A stretch of 43,237 bases of DNA from positions 1-43,237 of the forward strand of contig VEMY01000013.1 in assembly GCA_009711825.1 (NCBI GenBank). Direction: 5' to 3'. Source of the stretch: Bacillota bacterium (GTDB lineage Bacteria > Bacillota > Proteinivoracia > UBA4975 > VEMY01). The translations under genes and the position numbers were made by a program. Below the pieces are notes generated by a model that was not told the DNA's origin, ran no database searches, and saw nothing but the letters and a program-made list of their open reading frames with translations. The number at the start of each line of letters is the position of its first letter. Positions within the stretch are counted from its first letter, which is position 1. Below are positions 24,127 to 32,541 of this stretch, piece by piece.

Positions 24127-24154
24127 AAACGCAGAGCCATGGCTCTGCGTTTTT
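24127..24154. terminator. bidirectional terminator
   Basis: AAACGCAGAGCCA / TGGCTCTGCGTTT is a perfect 26-bp palindrome followed by TTT rightward and by GTTTGCTGTTT leftward. It separates the symporter gene from the convergent repeated membrane protein gene. Confidence 0.85.
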
Positions 24155-24156
24155 AC

Positions 24157-25239
24157 TTATTCTGGAGTCTTGGGTTTTTTTCGGCCGGAGAGAATGATTA
24201 GCACCCCGACTCCGATCAGGACCAGTGAGATTGTGGCCGTGCTCCCCAACTGTTGGAAATTGCCCAAATCATGCTCTCCTGCCCAGAGCAACAAACCATT
24301 GATCCCAATTACAAGACCGGGAATCAGGGGCCACCAACGTTCGCCGGGGTCTTGCTCTTTTCGTGTCTCCAGGATGAGAATCAGGAAAAAGGATCCGCAG
24401 AGCAAAAATAGCAGCGTGCTTACAGTCTCAGCGCCCAGGGCAAACCAGGCGGCGACCGAACCAAGCATTAATCCGGGGATTAGCAGCCCGAGATTGCCGC
24501 CCCGGGTGGCAAAATACACGCTAATCAGGACAATTGCTGGAATCCCTAAGAACAGGGGCAAGAACAGATCTTCAAAACCGCTTTCCGCCAGGGTGGTCAC
24601 CAGGGCCAACAGTCCCAGTCCGCCGGCGGGAAAAATCGGCCAGTACTTCTCACCCCAGTCTTTACCGCGATGCAGGGTATGAATCAGGAGCACCCCGACA
24701 AAGGCCAGGGAAAAACCGCCCAGAAAAACTCCGCCGGGAACGTTACCTGGGATAAAGGTGATAGCAGCAAGCATCAGCGCAATCAGCGCGGGAATCAAGA
24801 AACCCAGCTGGCGCCGGAAACCGTAGAGAACACCAAACACAACTGCCACAGTCAGCGGCAACCAGCGGCCGTCCAAATTGGTGACCCAGTCAAAGCGGAC
24901 CAGATTCACTACTCCGACCAAGGTCAGAATCATGCCGGGAATAAGTGGCCATGATTCATTTTGCTGGCGGGTATGGAGCGCCCAGGTGAGGATAAAGGCA
25001 ACGCCCAGCAGGAGCGGGAGCAGCGAGTAGGAAAGATCAAACAGGCTGCGTAAGCCTACCATGCCAATAATCAGGCTGGCCAGCAACAGGCCGGAGGAGC
25101 GATTGACCTGCCAGTAATAGGCAAGACCTAGCGCTGCCAGCACCAACAGCATTACCGCTCTGCCTAGGTTGGCGAATTGTGCCGCCAAAAGGACGACGCC
25201 GATAGTAACTAAAATAATACCCAGTTTCCGTGCTTCCAT
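24157..25239 (-). CDS. internally repeated polytopic membrane protein
   Basis: A 360-residue, almost wholly hydrophobic protein. It seems to be built from about six related units of about 50 residues, each with two helices and a short motif of the form W-P-L/I-I/F-P-G/A followed by L-x4-G. Examples are ESWPLIPGMILTLVGVVNLV, EKYWPIFPAGGLGLLAL, RWWPLIPGLVIGINGLLL, LGFLIPALIAL and LGLLIPGLMLGSV. Short charged turns separate them. No enzymatic motif is seen and the role is unknown. ATG 25239 follows AAGGAGGTG (25246-25253); the GTG at 25248 lies in that site. Confidence 0.7.
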   Translation of the reverse strand: MEARKLGIILVTIGVVLLAAQFANLGRAVMLLVLAALGLAYYWQVNRSSGLLLASLIIGMVGLRSLFDLSYSLLPLLLGVAFILTWALHTRQQNESWPLIPGMILTLVGVVNLVRFDWVTNLDGRWLPLTVAVVFGVLYGFRRQLGFLIPALIALMLAAITFIPGNVPGGVFLGGFSLAFVGVLLIHTLHRGKDWGEKYWPIFPAGGLGLLALVTTLAESGFEDLFLPLFLGIPAIVLISVYFATRGGNLGLLIPGLMLGSVAAWFALGAETVSTLLFLLCGSFFLILILETRKEQDPGERWWPLIPGLVIGINGLLLWAGEHDLGNFQQLGSTATISLVLIGVGVLIILSGRKKPKTPE

Positions 25240-25360
25240 ACGAAACACCTCCTTGGCAACATTTTACCATACCCCGGTATAGATAATAGATTGTCACACA
25301 AATTTCAGGGAATAGTCTTTTTTTTTCGCGAATAGAATACAGGTGAAGGAGGCTGACCCG

Positions 25361-25702
25361 ATGAGCGTGTACGACAAGGCCAGGGAGCTGGTGATAGAAC
25401 TGCGTAAGGAGTCAACCTATACCGAGTTTGTCGAATGGCAGGAAAAGGTGCTGGCTGATCCAGACTTGAAGGCAATGCTTACCGATCTCCGTTCCAAGGA
25501 ATTTGAGCTGCAAAAGCAAGAACTGTTGGGCCAGGAGGTGCCCGCTGAACAAAGAGCCAAACTCCATAGACTTTACGACGTTGTCCGGCTCAATCCGGCG
25601 CTGCGTCGCTACCTGGAGTTGGAGTACCGGTTTATCCAAATGATGATGGATATCCAGAAGACAATTAATGAAGCGATGCCAATAAAGCTTCCAGAAAAAT
25701 AG
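25361..25702 (+). CDS. YlbF/YmcA family regulator
   Basis: A 113-residue all-helical protein with the YlbF-family pattern: YDKARELVIELRKES near the N-terminus, DPDLKAMLTDLRSKEFELQ in the middle and LNPALRRYLELEYRFIQMM in the last third. In Bacillus subtilis YlbF, YmcA and YaaT form an iron-sulfur complex affecting RNase Y-dependent mRNA processing and, through it, competence and sporulation. Here only one family member is seen, without the CxxIxC-like tail, so it may have another role. ATG 25361 follows AAGGAGG. DUF1028 follows after 19 bp, probably in the same operon. Confidence 0.85.
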   Translation: MSVYDKARELVIELRKESTYTEFVEWQEKVLADPDLKAMLTDLRSKEFELQKQELLGQEVPAEQRAKLHRLYDVVRLNPALRRYLELEYRFIQMMMDIQKTINEAMPIKLPEK

Positions 25703-25721
25703 AATTACGGAGGGGAGTTAT

Positions 25722-26396
25722 TTGAAACTGTCGACCTTTTCAATTACGGCCCGTTGCCCGCAAACCGGGCGGGTCGGCGTCGCTGTGGCCACCGCCAGCA
25801 TGGCGGTAGGGGCGTTGTGCCCAGTGGTTGTGCCGGAAATCGGAGCAGCGGCGACCCAGGCCTGGGTCAATCCTTTATTGGCGGAGACTGCGGTCCGCTA
25901 TCTTGCCGACGGCCGGGATGCGGAAACAGCCTTGGAACTGGCCCTGAAGAAGGACAGCGATTGTCAGTATCGCCAGTTGGCAGTGGTGCCGGTTTCCGGG
26001 GCACCGGCAGCCTGGACGGGCGGAAAATGCGACCCCTTTGCCGGCCAGCATCTCGGTGAGGAGTGGGTGGTATTGGGCAATATGCTGAAAGGGATCCAGG
26101 TCCTGGATGCGGTCCATGCTTGTTTTGCCGCCGGCGCCGATATGGAGCTGTCTCAAAGACTGCTCAGGGCGCTGGAAGCCGGGGTTCAGGCTGGTGGCGA
26201 CCGGCGGGGACTGGAATCGGCGGCTCTGATTGTGGCCGATGGGCCAGAATTTCCCTATGTGGACCTGCGGGTGGATTGGCATGAGCAGCCGGTGGCTGAG
26301 TTGCGGCGCCTCTATAATCTATGGAATAAACGGGTGCTACGCCATTACTCCGCGCTTCAGTCCCGGTTCAGCGATTATCGGGCGGCAGAATGTTGA
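25722..26396 (+). CDS. DUF1028 family protein (Ntn-hydrolase-like fold)
   Basis: A 224-residue protein of the DUF1028 family, recognised from STFSITARCPQTGRVGVAVATASMAVGALCP, IGAAATQAWVNP, DGRDAETALELAL, the nucleation WTGGKCDPFAGQ and GNML. The family has an Ntn-hydrolase-like fold and is suspected to hydrolyse amide or acyl bonds, but activity is unproven. TTG 25722 follows GGAGGGGAG and gives the conserved N-terminus. It is likely cotranscribed with the YlbF gene. A strong promoter for the next gene overlaps its stop codon. Confidence 0.85.
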   Translation: MKLSTFSITARCPQTGRVGVAVATASMAVGALCPVVVPEIGAAATQAWVNPLLAETAVRYLADGRDAETALELALKKDSDCQYRQLAVVPVSGAPAAWTGGKCDPFAGQHLGEEWVVLGNMLKGIQVLDAVHACFAAGADMELSQRLLRALEAGVQAGGDRRGLESAALIVADGPEFPYVDLRVDWHEQPVAELRRLYNLWNKRVLRHYSALQSRFSDYRAAEC

Positions 26397-26421
26397 CACT
26401 GTTTTAGCAGCACTATACAAT
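26393..26421 (+). promoter_or_regulatory. strong sigma-A-type promoter of the GNAT-fusion operon
   Basis: A consensus TTGACA (26393-26398) and TACAAT (26416-26421) are separated by exactly 17 bp. The -35 box overlaps the DUF1028 stop codon. Expected start near 26428. Confidence 0.75.
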
Positions 26422-26424
26422 TAA

Positions 26425-26504
26425 CTGGAGCAGGCAACTGCTTCCAGAAGGTAGCACAGGGTCGGGTGATGCCGGCCCTTAGTCTTTTATGCGAGGTGTC
26501 AGTT
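26425..26504 (+). promoter_or_regulatory. hairpin-containing leader of the GNAT-fusion operon
   Basis: Two hairpins lie between promoter and ATG 26505. The first is 26425-26447 (CTGGAGCAG / CTGCTTCCAG, one bulge, with a GCAA loop of the GNRA type). The second is 26458-26479 (AGGGTCGG / CCGGCCCT, one wobble, loop GTGATG), followed by TTAGTCTTTTAT. The second could be an intrinsic terminator or attenuator, or simply the terminator of the DUF1028 gene. The predicted start (26428) cuts into the first stem, which weakens the riboswitch idea. No known riboswitch class is recognised. Confidence 0.45.
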
Positions 26505-29500
26505 ATGACAGTAAAAATTGTCGATTATGATCACAGTTATGCCGCCGGCGTCGCCCAGATGTGGAATGAGAGCGATGCCGCCTGGCCCTGGAGCTTTACC
26601 GGCGGTATCCCCATGACAGCCGAATTTGTCCGGGATTGGATGGATGATACAGATTACATATCATTGCAGGTGGCGGTGGAGCAAGAGCAGGTGTTGGGTT
26701 TTTGCCTGGTCACTGTTTACCCCAACGAACGGGATTGTTGTTATGTTCAGCTCCTCAATGTCAGTCCGGCCAGCCACGGCAAGGGTGTGGGCCGGGATTT
26801 GCTGAAGCGGGCAGTGGAAGCTGCCGCCGCCGGCAATTATCGGCGAATCGATCTCAATACTTGGGCTTCCAACAAAAAGGCGGTACCTTTGTATAAGAAA
26901 TGCGGGTTCTTTTGGCTGGAAGATACCAGTGTATACATGCAGAATTTTGTGCCGGCAATTATGAATACCGATGCCGGCCGGGATTTCTTCGCCCGCCATG
27001 ACTGGTACAGCACAACGGTCCGAGACCTGGATGTGGTCGAAGACAAAGAACAGTTCCATGGCAATGCGAGCTATCGTTACAAATGGCAGGCTGACGGCGA
27101 TGTACTGGAAGTGGTTATCGACCGCGATTCCCAGGCAATCACCGCCCTAGGCACCAAGGAATTCTTCGCTGCTGCCTGGGCAGAACCAAAACCAATGACC
27201 AACAGTCCGCTTCAGGTCTATTGGCGTCTGGAGAACCGAAGTGATCGTGAACTTAGCTACGCCTTGGTGGCCAGCGGTCAAAAGGGAGTTGAAGGTAGCT
27301 TTCAGCAGGGCGGCAATGTTCGCGATGAGTTGGAGTTTTCGGCGGCTTTCAAGATAGGCGAAGAAGCGGGCCCCAGCGATAAGCCGCGGCGGGTTCCAGC
27401 TTCGGTAAGCTCTTCTTTGGTGGTGAATAACCAGCCCCTGCGCCTTGTCACCGGGATTCGGCCGATGCACCCTGTCCAAATTAACACTGGTCCTGAGCAC
27501 CCGGCGGTTGCCAGTGGTAGCGAGACGGTGGTTGTGGTCAACTTGAAAGAAATGGCGGGTAAAGCTGTCCAGGGCAGAGCCCAATTTGCTGGCAGCGGAG
27601 TTGAGGCCAATCCCAAGGAGATTGATTTTTCCCTGTCGGCCCAGGAAACTACTGGAGTGCAGCTGACTATTCGCGGTAGAGAGTCCGGGGTCGGACGCCT
27701 GGTGATCAGCATCCAAACCGATGCCGGGCAGGAGCTGAGCGAGGTCGTGCCTGTAGCGGTACTGGGTAATGCCCCTGTTTGTTACCGCCAAGGTAAAAAG
27801 TTAGTGAGCCAGAATTCCCGCTTACGGGTTGAACTTGATTTGAAAGGCGGCAGAGCAGAGCTCTATGACCGGGCCACGGGTAAACTCGCCCTCGCTGTTT
27901 CGGCGCCGGCAGTGGGGCCAAACTATTGGCCTTCGGAGTTTCTCGGCAGTGAAGGGGAGCCGATTCTAACTACTGAAACTCTAGGCGTGCGTTTCCGCTC
28001 CGTCCACCAGCCAGAACTGGAGGTGGAGCGTCGGGTTTGGCTGCGGGAGGACAGATTGCTGGTTCAAAACCGGCTTTTGAACCGCGGCGCCCGGGAACTA
28101 AAGGTGAGCTTGGCCCAGAATGGCCATCTGGACTGGCTGGGTGGCGAAGAGCATCTCTATTTGCCCCAGGGGGATGAAGTTGTCCATCAGCGAATGGTCG
28201 CTGGGGGGTTTCCTGCTTTCGACAATGAGTTCCCGGATGAGACTGAGTCCATGGCCCAGCATTGGCTGGCTGTTACAATGCCCGGCAGCGGCCAGGTGGG
28301 TGGTTTTGCCTGGACCGGGGCCGCAAAGCATAAACTCTATTGGGGCCAGGCCGAACCCTATTACAATTTGACTATTCCTGCGGGCGAAAGTGTCTCGACG
28401 CCGGAGCTCTATGCAATCTGGGCCAGCGGCGACTGGCGGGCGGTGCAGCGCCATTGGCAGCAGTTAGCCCGCCGTCAGGCAAAGCAATTGCCCCTGCGCC
28501 CGGTAGTTACTATCGATGCGCAAGCGGAAACTGGTGATGGCCAGGAGCTGGCTGTTTCGGTGTATAACCGACGCAACCGGTCGCTCTCCGGCTCCCTGCA
28601 TCTCCGATCCCAGGCTTGTAGCGTTGAGCCTTCGCTGCTGAACGTGAAAGATGCCTGCCGCAAGCATCCCGGCCGCTATCAGTGTACTGTCCGGGGCCGC
28701 ACCGGCCTGGCCTCGGTGGAGGCCGTCCTGGAGACCCCCTTGCTCACCTATCGCCGCACGTTGCCGCTGCTAATTGCTGCCGACGCTCCGGTCCAGATAG
28801 AGAGGGGCGAGACCTGGACACTAAATAACGGCGCGCTTGCGCTGACAGTGTCACCCGAATTTGGCCTCATCACAAACCTGCTGGGCGCAGGAAGCGGACA
28901 GCTGGATAGCAATTGGCCGGAGCCGGCTGCCATTGGCCCGTTGAACCCGTGGTACGGCGGCATTCATCCAGTGCTCTATCCCCTGGGATTCCGGTTCCCG
29001 GGCAAGTTGCACAAGGCCGACCAGGTACAAATGGTGAAAATCGGCAGGTGGCAGGGGATGGAACTCCGCTGGTCCCGGTTTAGCTACGAGCAGTTGGCGG
29101 GGCTGGAACTGCGTGTACAGTATCTGCTTTTGCCCGGGGTAAACGTGCTGGCGGTGGTCCGGGAGCTCCTGAACCCCGCGGGCGTCGCCCTAACCTGCAA
29201 TTGGGGCCTGGCAATGACTCCGGGTAACGCGCCCCAGGCCGTAGGTTACCCCGGCTTTGACGGCAGCAATGAGCGCTTGCGTTTAGGTAATACATTCACC
29301 AGCGTCAACAGCGAGGGGTATCTGGATGTTTATGGCTCCACCCAGCTGCGGGTGGTGACTAGGGAGCGCGTTACCGCCGTCAATTATCAGAACGGCCTGA
29401 TTCTGCAAATCATGGCTCCGACCCCTGTCGCGCTCCAGGGCAACGGCGTACGGCGGGTGGATTATCTGGTCTTTGGCGACCCGGGCCAAGTCACCGAACT

Positions 29501-29528
29501 GACAACATCTCTGGACGGAAGTGAATAA
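26505..29528 (+). CDS. GNAT acetyltransferase fused to large beta-sandwich region
   Basis: A 1007-residue protein without signal peptide or membrane segment, so probably cytoplasmic. Residues 1-150 are a complete GNAT domain with acetyl-CoA motif HGKGVGRDLL (91-100) and the C-terminal NKKAVPLYKKCGFFWLE. A linker with FFARHDWYSTTVRDLD follows. Residues of about 190-430 look like Ig-type beta-sandwiches (GSETVVVVNLKEMAG, TGVQLTIRG). Residues of about 440-640 and 770-1005 resemble galactose-mutarotase-like folds (SRLRVELDLKGGRAELYDRA, NGALALTVSPEFGLITNL). I recognise the first domain only; the rest is inferred from strand pattern. ATG 26505 follows GAGGTG. It ends in a TAATG overlap with an amidohydrolase gene, so both are translated together. 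Confidence 0.8.
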   Translation: MTVKIVDYDHSYAAGVAQMWNESDAAWPWSFTGGIPMTAEFVRDWMDDTDYISLQVAVEQEQVLGFCLVTVYPNERDCCYVQLLNVSPASHGKGVGRDLLKRAVEAAAAGNYRRIDLNTWASNKKAVPLYKKCGFFWLEDTSVYMQNFVPAIMNTDAGRDFFARHDWYSTTVRDLDVVEDKEQFHGNASYRYKWQADGDVLEVVIDRDSQAITALGTKEFFAAAWAEPKPMTNSPLQVYWRLENRSDRELSYALVASGQKGVEGSFQQGGNVRDELEFSAAFKIGEEAGPSDKPRRVPASVSSSLVVNNQPLRLVTGIRPMHPVQINTGPEHPAVASGSETVVVVNLKEMAGKAVQGRAQFAGSGVEANPKEIDFSLSAQETTGVQLTIRGRESGVGRLVISIQTDAGQELSEVVPVAVLGNAPVCYRQGKKLVSQNSRLRVELDLKGGRAELYDRATGKLALAVSAPAVGPNYWPSEFLGSEGEPILTTETLGVRFRSVHQPELEVERRVWLREDRLLVQNRLLNRGARELKVSLAQNGHLDWLGGEEHLYLPQGDEVVHQRMVAGGFPAFDNEFPDETESMAQHWLAVTMPGSGQVGGFAWTGAAKHKLYWGQAEPYYNLTIPAGESVSTPELYAIWASGDWRAVQRHWQQLARRQAKQLPLRPVVTIDAQAETGDGQELAVSVYNRRNRSLSGSLHLRSQACSVEPSLLNVKDACRKHPGRYQCTVRGRTGLASVEAVLETPLLTYRRTLPLLIAADAPVQIERGETWTLNNGALALTVSPEFGLITNLLGAGSGQLDSNWPEPAAIGPLNPWYGGIHPVLYPLGFRFPGKLHKADQVQMVKIGRWQGMELRWSRFSYEQLAGLELRVQYLLLPGVNVLAVVRELLNPAGVALTCNWGLAMTPGNAPQAVGYPGFDGSNERLRLGNTFTSVNSEGYLDVYGSTQLRVVTRERVTAVNYQNGLILQIMAPTPVALQGNGVRRVDYLVFGDPGQVTELTTSLDGSE

Positions 29529-30985
29529 TGCGGGGCTGGTCCTTTGACTTTCTGTATCTCCGGGCGGGACAGGAGCCGATTCCCGGGGGCGCCGTGGTGG
29601 TTGAGGCCGGGGATGTGGTCTGGGCCGGCCCGGCTTCGGGGGCGCCGGTTCGCTGCACACACATGGGCGGAGTGGCGCTGCCGGGGTTTGTGGACGCCCA
29701 TGTCCATCTGACAGCAACTGGCCTTGAGCTCACGGCCCTCAATGCTGGTGAATTTGACAATATCCCTGATTTGCTGGCCGCAATCGGGCGTCAGGTTCCC
29801 GACGTCAGCGGCGTTGTCCGGGTATGGGGTTTTGACCACGACCAGTATCGGGAGGGTCGTTACCCCACCCTGGCAGAACTGGATGCGGCTTGTCCCGACC
29901 ATTTATTATGGATAAACCATATCGAAAGCCATGGCACTTTGGTGAACAGCAAGAGCTTGAACACCCTGGGTGTGGTCAGCAATCATGCCTTGTTGGTGGG
30001 GGTGGAAAACGGCATCGCCCGCCAATTCTTTATGGGCCGCATCACTCAGGAGCAGCGCCGCGCAGGGATCTGGGCGGCGGTGGAACTGGCCTTGGCCCGG
30101 GGGGTGACCAGTATTCACGCAATGGAAGGCGGGCGGCTGTTTCACAACCTGGACATTCTTGCGGTGCAGCAGCTTTTGCCGGAATTGCCAATCGACATTG
30201 TCCTCTACCCCCAGGTTACCGAGGTTGATTACGCTTTGTCTCTGGGCTTGAAGCAAATTGGCGGTTGTCTGCCCCTGGACGGGTCCAGCGGCGTCTACAC
30301 TGCCGCCCTCACAAGCACCTACCACCAAAGCGATGAGCAGGGCCACCTCTATTTTTCCCGGGAGGAGCTGTTGGGCTTTGCCCGGGCTGCCCAGAAGGCC
30401 GGATTGCAGATGGCAATGCATGCCTGTGGCGATGCCGCCATCGATCTGGCCCTGGATGTGATTGAAATTGCCGCACGGGAGTATCCGGCGCCCCTGAGGC
30501 ACCGGATTGAGCATTTCGAAATACCCCGCCGTGACCAGGCGCGGCGCTGCCGGGATTTAAATGTAATCTTATCCATGCAGCCGGCTTTTGACTGGTTCTG
30601 GGGCGGTCCGGACGGGGACTATGCCCGGACATTGGGGCCGGAGCGTTGGCAGGATGTCAATCCCCTGGGTTGGGCCGTTGCGGAGGGCCTGCCTGTGGCC
30701 GGCGGTTCCGACAGCGGCGTTACTCCCCTGAATCCGCTCTTGGGGATTCAGGCGGCCGTCAGCCACCATAACCCTGTTCAGCGGGTGGATGTGGCCCGGG
30801 CCCTGGCGATGTTTACCGAGGATGCTGCTCTGGCGGGCGGCGCCAAGGCTGGCCGGCTTGTGCCGGGCCAACGGGCAAATATTACCGTGCTGAGCGCCGA
30901 CCCCCATACTGAGCCCGTTAATTCCATCCGCTACATTCCCGTGCTCGCCACCTTCGTCGGAGGAGAACTCCGCTACTGTCATTAA
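29528..30985 (+). CDS. YtcJ-like amidohydrolase (amidohydrolase family 3)
   Basis: A 485-residue metal-dependent hydrolase of the amidohydrolase superfamily, YtcJ/NfdA group. The metal ligands are visible: H58 and H60 in GFVDAHVHL, H298 in MHACGDAA, H329 in RIEHFEIP and D395 in GGSDSGVTPLNPL. The C-terminus (GRLVPGQRANITVLSADP) forms the usual small beta-domain. Relatives hydrolyse N-acyl or N-formyl amides. ATG 29528 overlaps the stop of the GNAT-fusion gene, so the two products probably act in one pathway, one adding and one removing an acyl group. A good terminator follows. Confidence 0.9.
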   Translation: MRGWSFDFLYLRAGQEPIPGGAVVVEAGDVVWAGPASGAPVRCTHMGGVALPGFVDAHVHLTATGLELTALNAGEFDNIPDLLAAIGRQVPDVSGVVRVWGFDHDQYREGRYPTLAELDAACPDHLLWINHIESHGTLVNSKSLNTLGVVSNHALLVGVENGIARQFFMGRITQEQRRAGIWAAVELALARGVTSIHAMEGGRLFHNLDILAVQQLLPELPIDIVLYPQVTEVDYALSLGLKQIGGCLPLDGSSGVYTAALTSTYHQSDEQGHLYFSREELLGFARAAQKAGLQMAMHACGDAAIDLALDVIEIAAREYPAPLRHRIEHFEIPRRDQARRCRDLNVILSMQPAFDWFWGGPDGDYARTLGPERWQDVNPLGWAVAEGLPVAGGSDSGVTPLNPLLGIQAAVSHHNPVQRVDVARALAMFTEDAALAGGAKAGRLVPGQRANITVLSADPHTEPVNSIRYIPVLATFVGGELRYCH

Positions 30986-30991
30986 TAAAAA

Positions 30992-31013
30992 AAAACCGCC
31001 TCTGGGCGGTTTT
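30992..31013. terminator. rho-independent terminator, usable in both directions
   Basis: AAAACCGCC, loop TCTG, GGCGGTTTT lies 6 bp after the amidohydrolase stop; leftward it is followed by a long T-run (complement of the A-run at 30987-30995). It also lies 3 bp beyond the stop of the leftward 44-codon gene. Confidence 0.85.
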
Positions 31014-31015
31014 CC

Positions 31016-31150
31016 TCAGTCGCACAAGGCCATGAGAAAGACAGGGTCTTTGCGATTACGATTTATTGTGTTTTCGGCTTGTTCCAGGATTGCCAATTGT
31101 TCTTCGCTGAGCTGGGCAAGGTTCAGTTTGTCTAATTTGCTTTTTGACAC
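31016..31150 (-). CDS. 44-residue hypothetical protein
   Basis: GTG 31150 is preceded at 5 bp by a good GGAGGTGA site and starts a 44-residue protein: a Lys-rich N-terminus (MSKSKLDKLN), a helical acidic centre (LSEEQLAILEQAENT) and the C-terminal PVFLMALCD with one Cys. A well-placed terminator with a long T-run follows the stop. Both signals argue for a real gene. No family is recognised. It is divergent from the yfmF-yfmH protease pair. Confidence 0.6.
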   Translation of the reverse strand: MSKSKLDKLNLAQLSEEQLAILEQAENTINRNRKDPVFLMALCD

Positions 31151-31272
31151 TGCGATCACCTCCACCATAATTTTATCCATATTTGTGGTCAATAATCGCA
31201 AAAAACAGCTTGGACCTGCGTAAATATTAGCTAAGGAAGGCAAGCTATAGAGAGATGAAGAGGAGGGTGTAC

Positions 31273-32541
31273 ATGGATTATATTCATCAAAAACTACCCA
31301 ACGGCGTGTCATTGCACATGTTGCCAATGGACAATTATAAGACCACTTTTGCCGGGGTGTTTTTCTATTGGCCGTTGGGCGAGGACGTGGCCGAGACTGC
31401 CCTCATCCCCCATGTGCTCCAGCGGGGCACAGCCACCTACCCCACCGCCCGGGAACTGCGCAGCCGCCTGGCGGAACTTTACGGCAGCCAGTTCGGCGTC
31501 AATGTTCTGAAGCGGGGCGAGAACCTGGTGGTACAAATTAAGCTGCAATTGGTCAACGACCGTTACCTGCCGGAGACTTCTAATCTGCTGGAGGAGTGCA
31601 GCGATATCCTCCGGGAAGTGGTGCTGCACCCCTATCAGGAGCATCATCATTTCGCTCCCCGTTATGTCTCCGGGGAAAAGAAGAACATCCAGTCCCGAAT
31701 CCGGTCGCTATTGAACGACAAGGGGCGCTTTGCCTTCCACCGCTGCCTGCAGCACCTCTGTCCCGACCGGGGCTACAGCAAAAGCAAGTACGGCACCTTG
31801 GACCAGGTGGAGGCCATAACCCCCGATACGCTCTGGGATCACTATCAGAAACTGATCAATCAGGCGCCGGTGGACATTTATATCTGCGGCCGCTACGACC
31901 ATAATCGCGTGGTGGATACGATCTCCGAGCGCTTTAACTGGCAGCGGGAGCGCCAGGATGAGCCCTGGCGCAGCAAGCGGATTGAAGCCGGTGACCATCA
32001 GATAGTGCACGAGCGAATGGATATCAGCCAGGGCAAGCTGGTCCTAGCCCAGACCTCTGATGTAACCCAGGACTCTGACCTCTACCCCGCCCTGATCATG
32101 TATAACGGCATTTTGGGTGCCTATCCCCATTCCAAATTGTTCCAAAATGTCCGGGAGAGAAAGGGGCTGGCCTATTACATTGGTTCCAGTCTGGACAGCA
32201 GCATGGGACTGCAGTTCATCTCCGCTGGTATTGAAGCCCAGACCTTTAATGACGCCACATCGCTGATCCAGGAGCAGTTGGAGGCGATGGTCCAGGGCAA
32301 AATCAGCAAGGACGAGTTGGAATGGACCCGCTCCAGCCTCAAGACCGGTCTTTTGCAGATGTATGACGATCTCGGCGAGCAGGTTGCTTTGGCTGTGGAT
32401 GGCCGCATCAGCGGTCGGCGCTGGACAATCGGCAAGCTGCTTGAGGCAATTTCCGGTTTGGGCATTAAAGATGTCACCGAAGTGGCCCGGCGCATGCATT
32501 TGCAGACCACATATTTTCTGTCCAACGGGGAGGTGGAATGA
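31273..32541 (+). CDS. yfmF: M16-family protein YfmF, non-catalytic type
   Basis: A 422-residue M16 (pitrilysin/insulinase) family member. It corresponds to the YfmF (ymfF) protein of Bacillota, linked in annotation to EF-P modification. Where active members have H-x2-E-H it has ALIPHVLQRG, so it lacks the zinc site and probably supports the active partner YfmH, as in two-chain M16 enzymes. The C-terminal half has RERKGLAYYIGS, a substrate-binding R-x-Y motif of M16. ATG 31273 follows GAGGAGGGTG; the ATG at 31255 would place that site inside the gene. The stop overlaps yfmH. Confidence 0.88.
   Translation: MDYIHQKLPNGVSLHMLPMDNYKTTFAGVFFYWPLGEDVAETALIPHVLQRGTATYPTARELRSRLAELYGSQFGVNVLKRGENLVVQIKLQLVNDRYLPETSNLLEECSDILREVVLHPYQEHHHFAPRYVSGEKKNIQSRIRSLLNDKGRFAFHRCLQHLCPDRGYSKSKYGTLDQVEAITPDTLWDHYQKLINQAPVDIYICGRYDHNRVVDTISERFNWQRERQDEPWRSKRIEAGDHQIVHERMDISQGKLVLAQTSDVTQDSDLYPALIMYNGILGAYPHSKLFQNVRERKGLAYYIGSSLDSSMGLQFISAGIEAQTFNDATSLIQEQLEAMVQGKISKDELEWTRSSLKTGLLQMYDDLGEQVALAVDGRISGRRWTIGKLLEAISGLGIKDVTEVARRMHLQTTYFLSNGEVE

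Noticed and set aside
27147-27791. 214-codon reverse ORF inside the GNAT-fusion gene
   Set aside because: No ribosome site, low-complexity composition, and it is fully overlapped by the coupled forward operon.
29906-30514. 202-codon reverse ORF inside the amidohydrolase gene
   Set aside because: The forward frame carries all metal ligands; the reverse frame is a shadow without motif or start signal.
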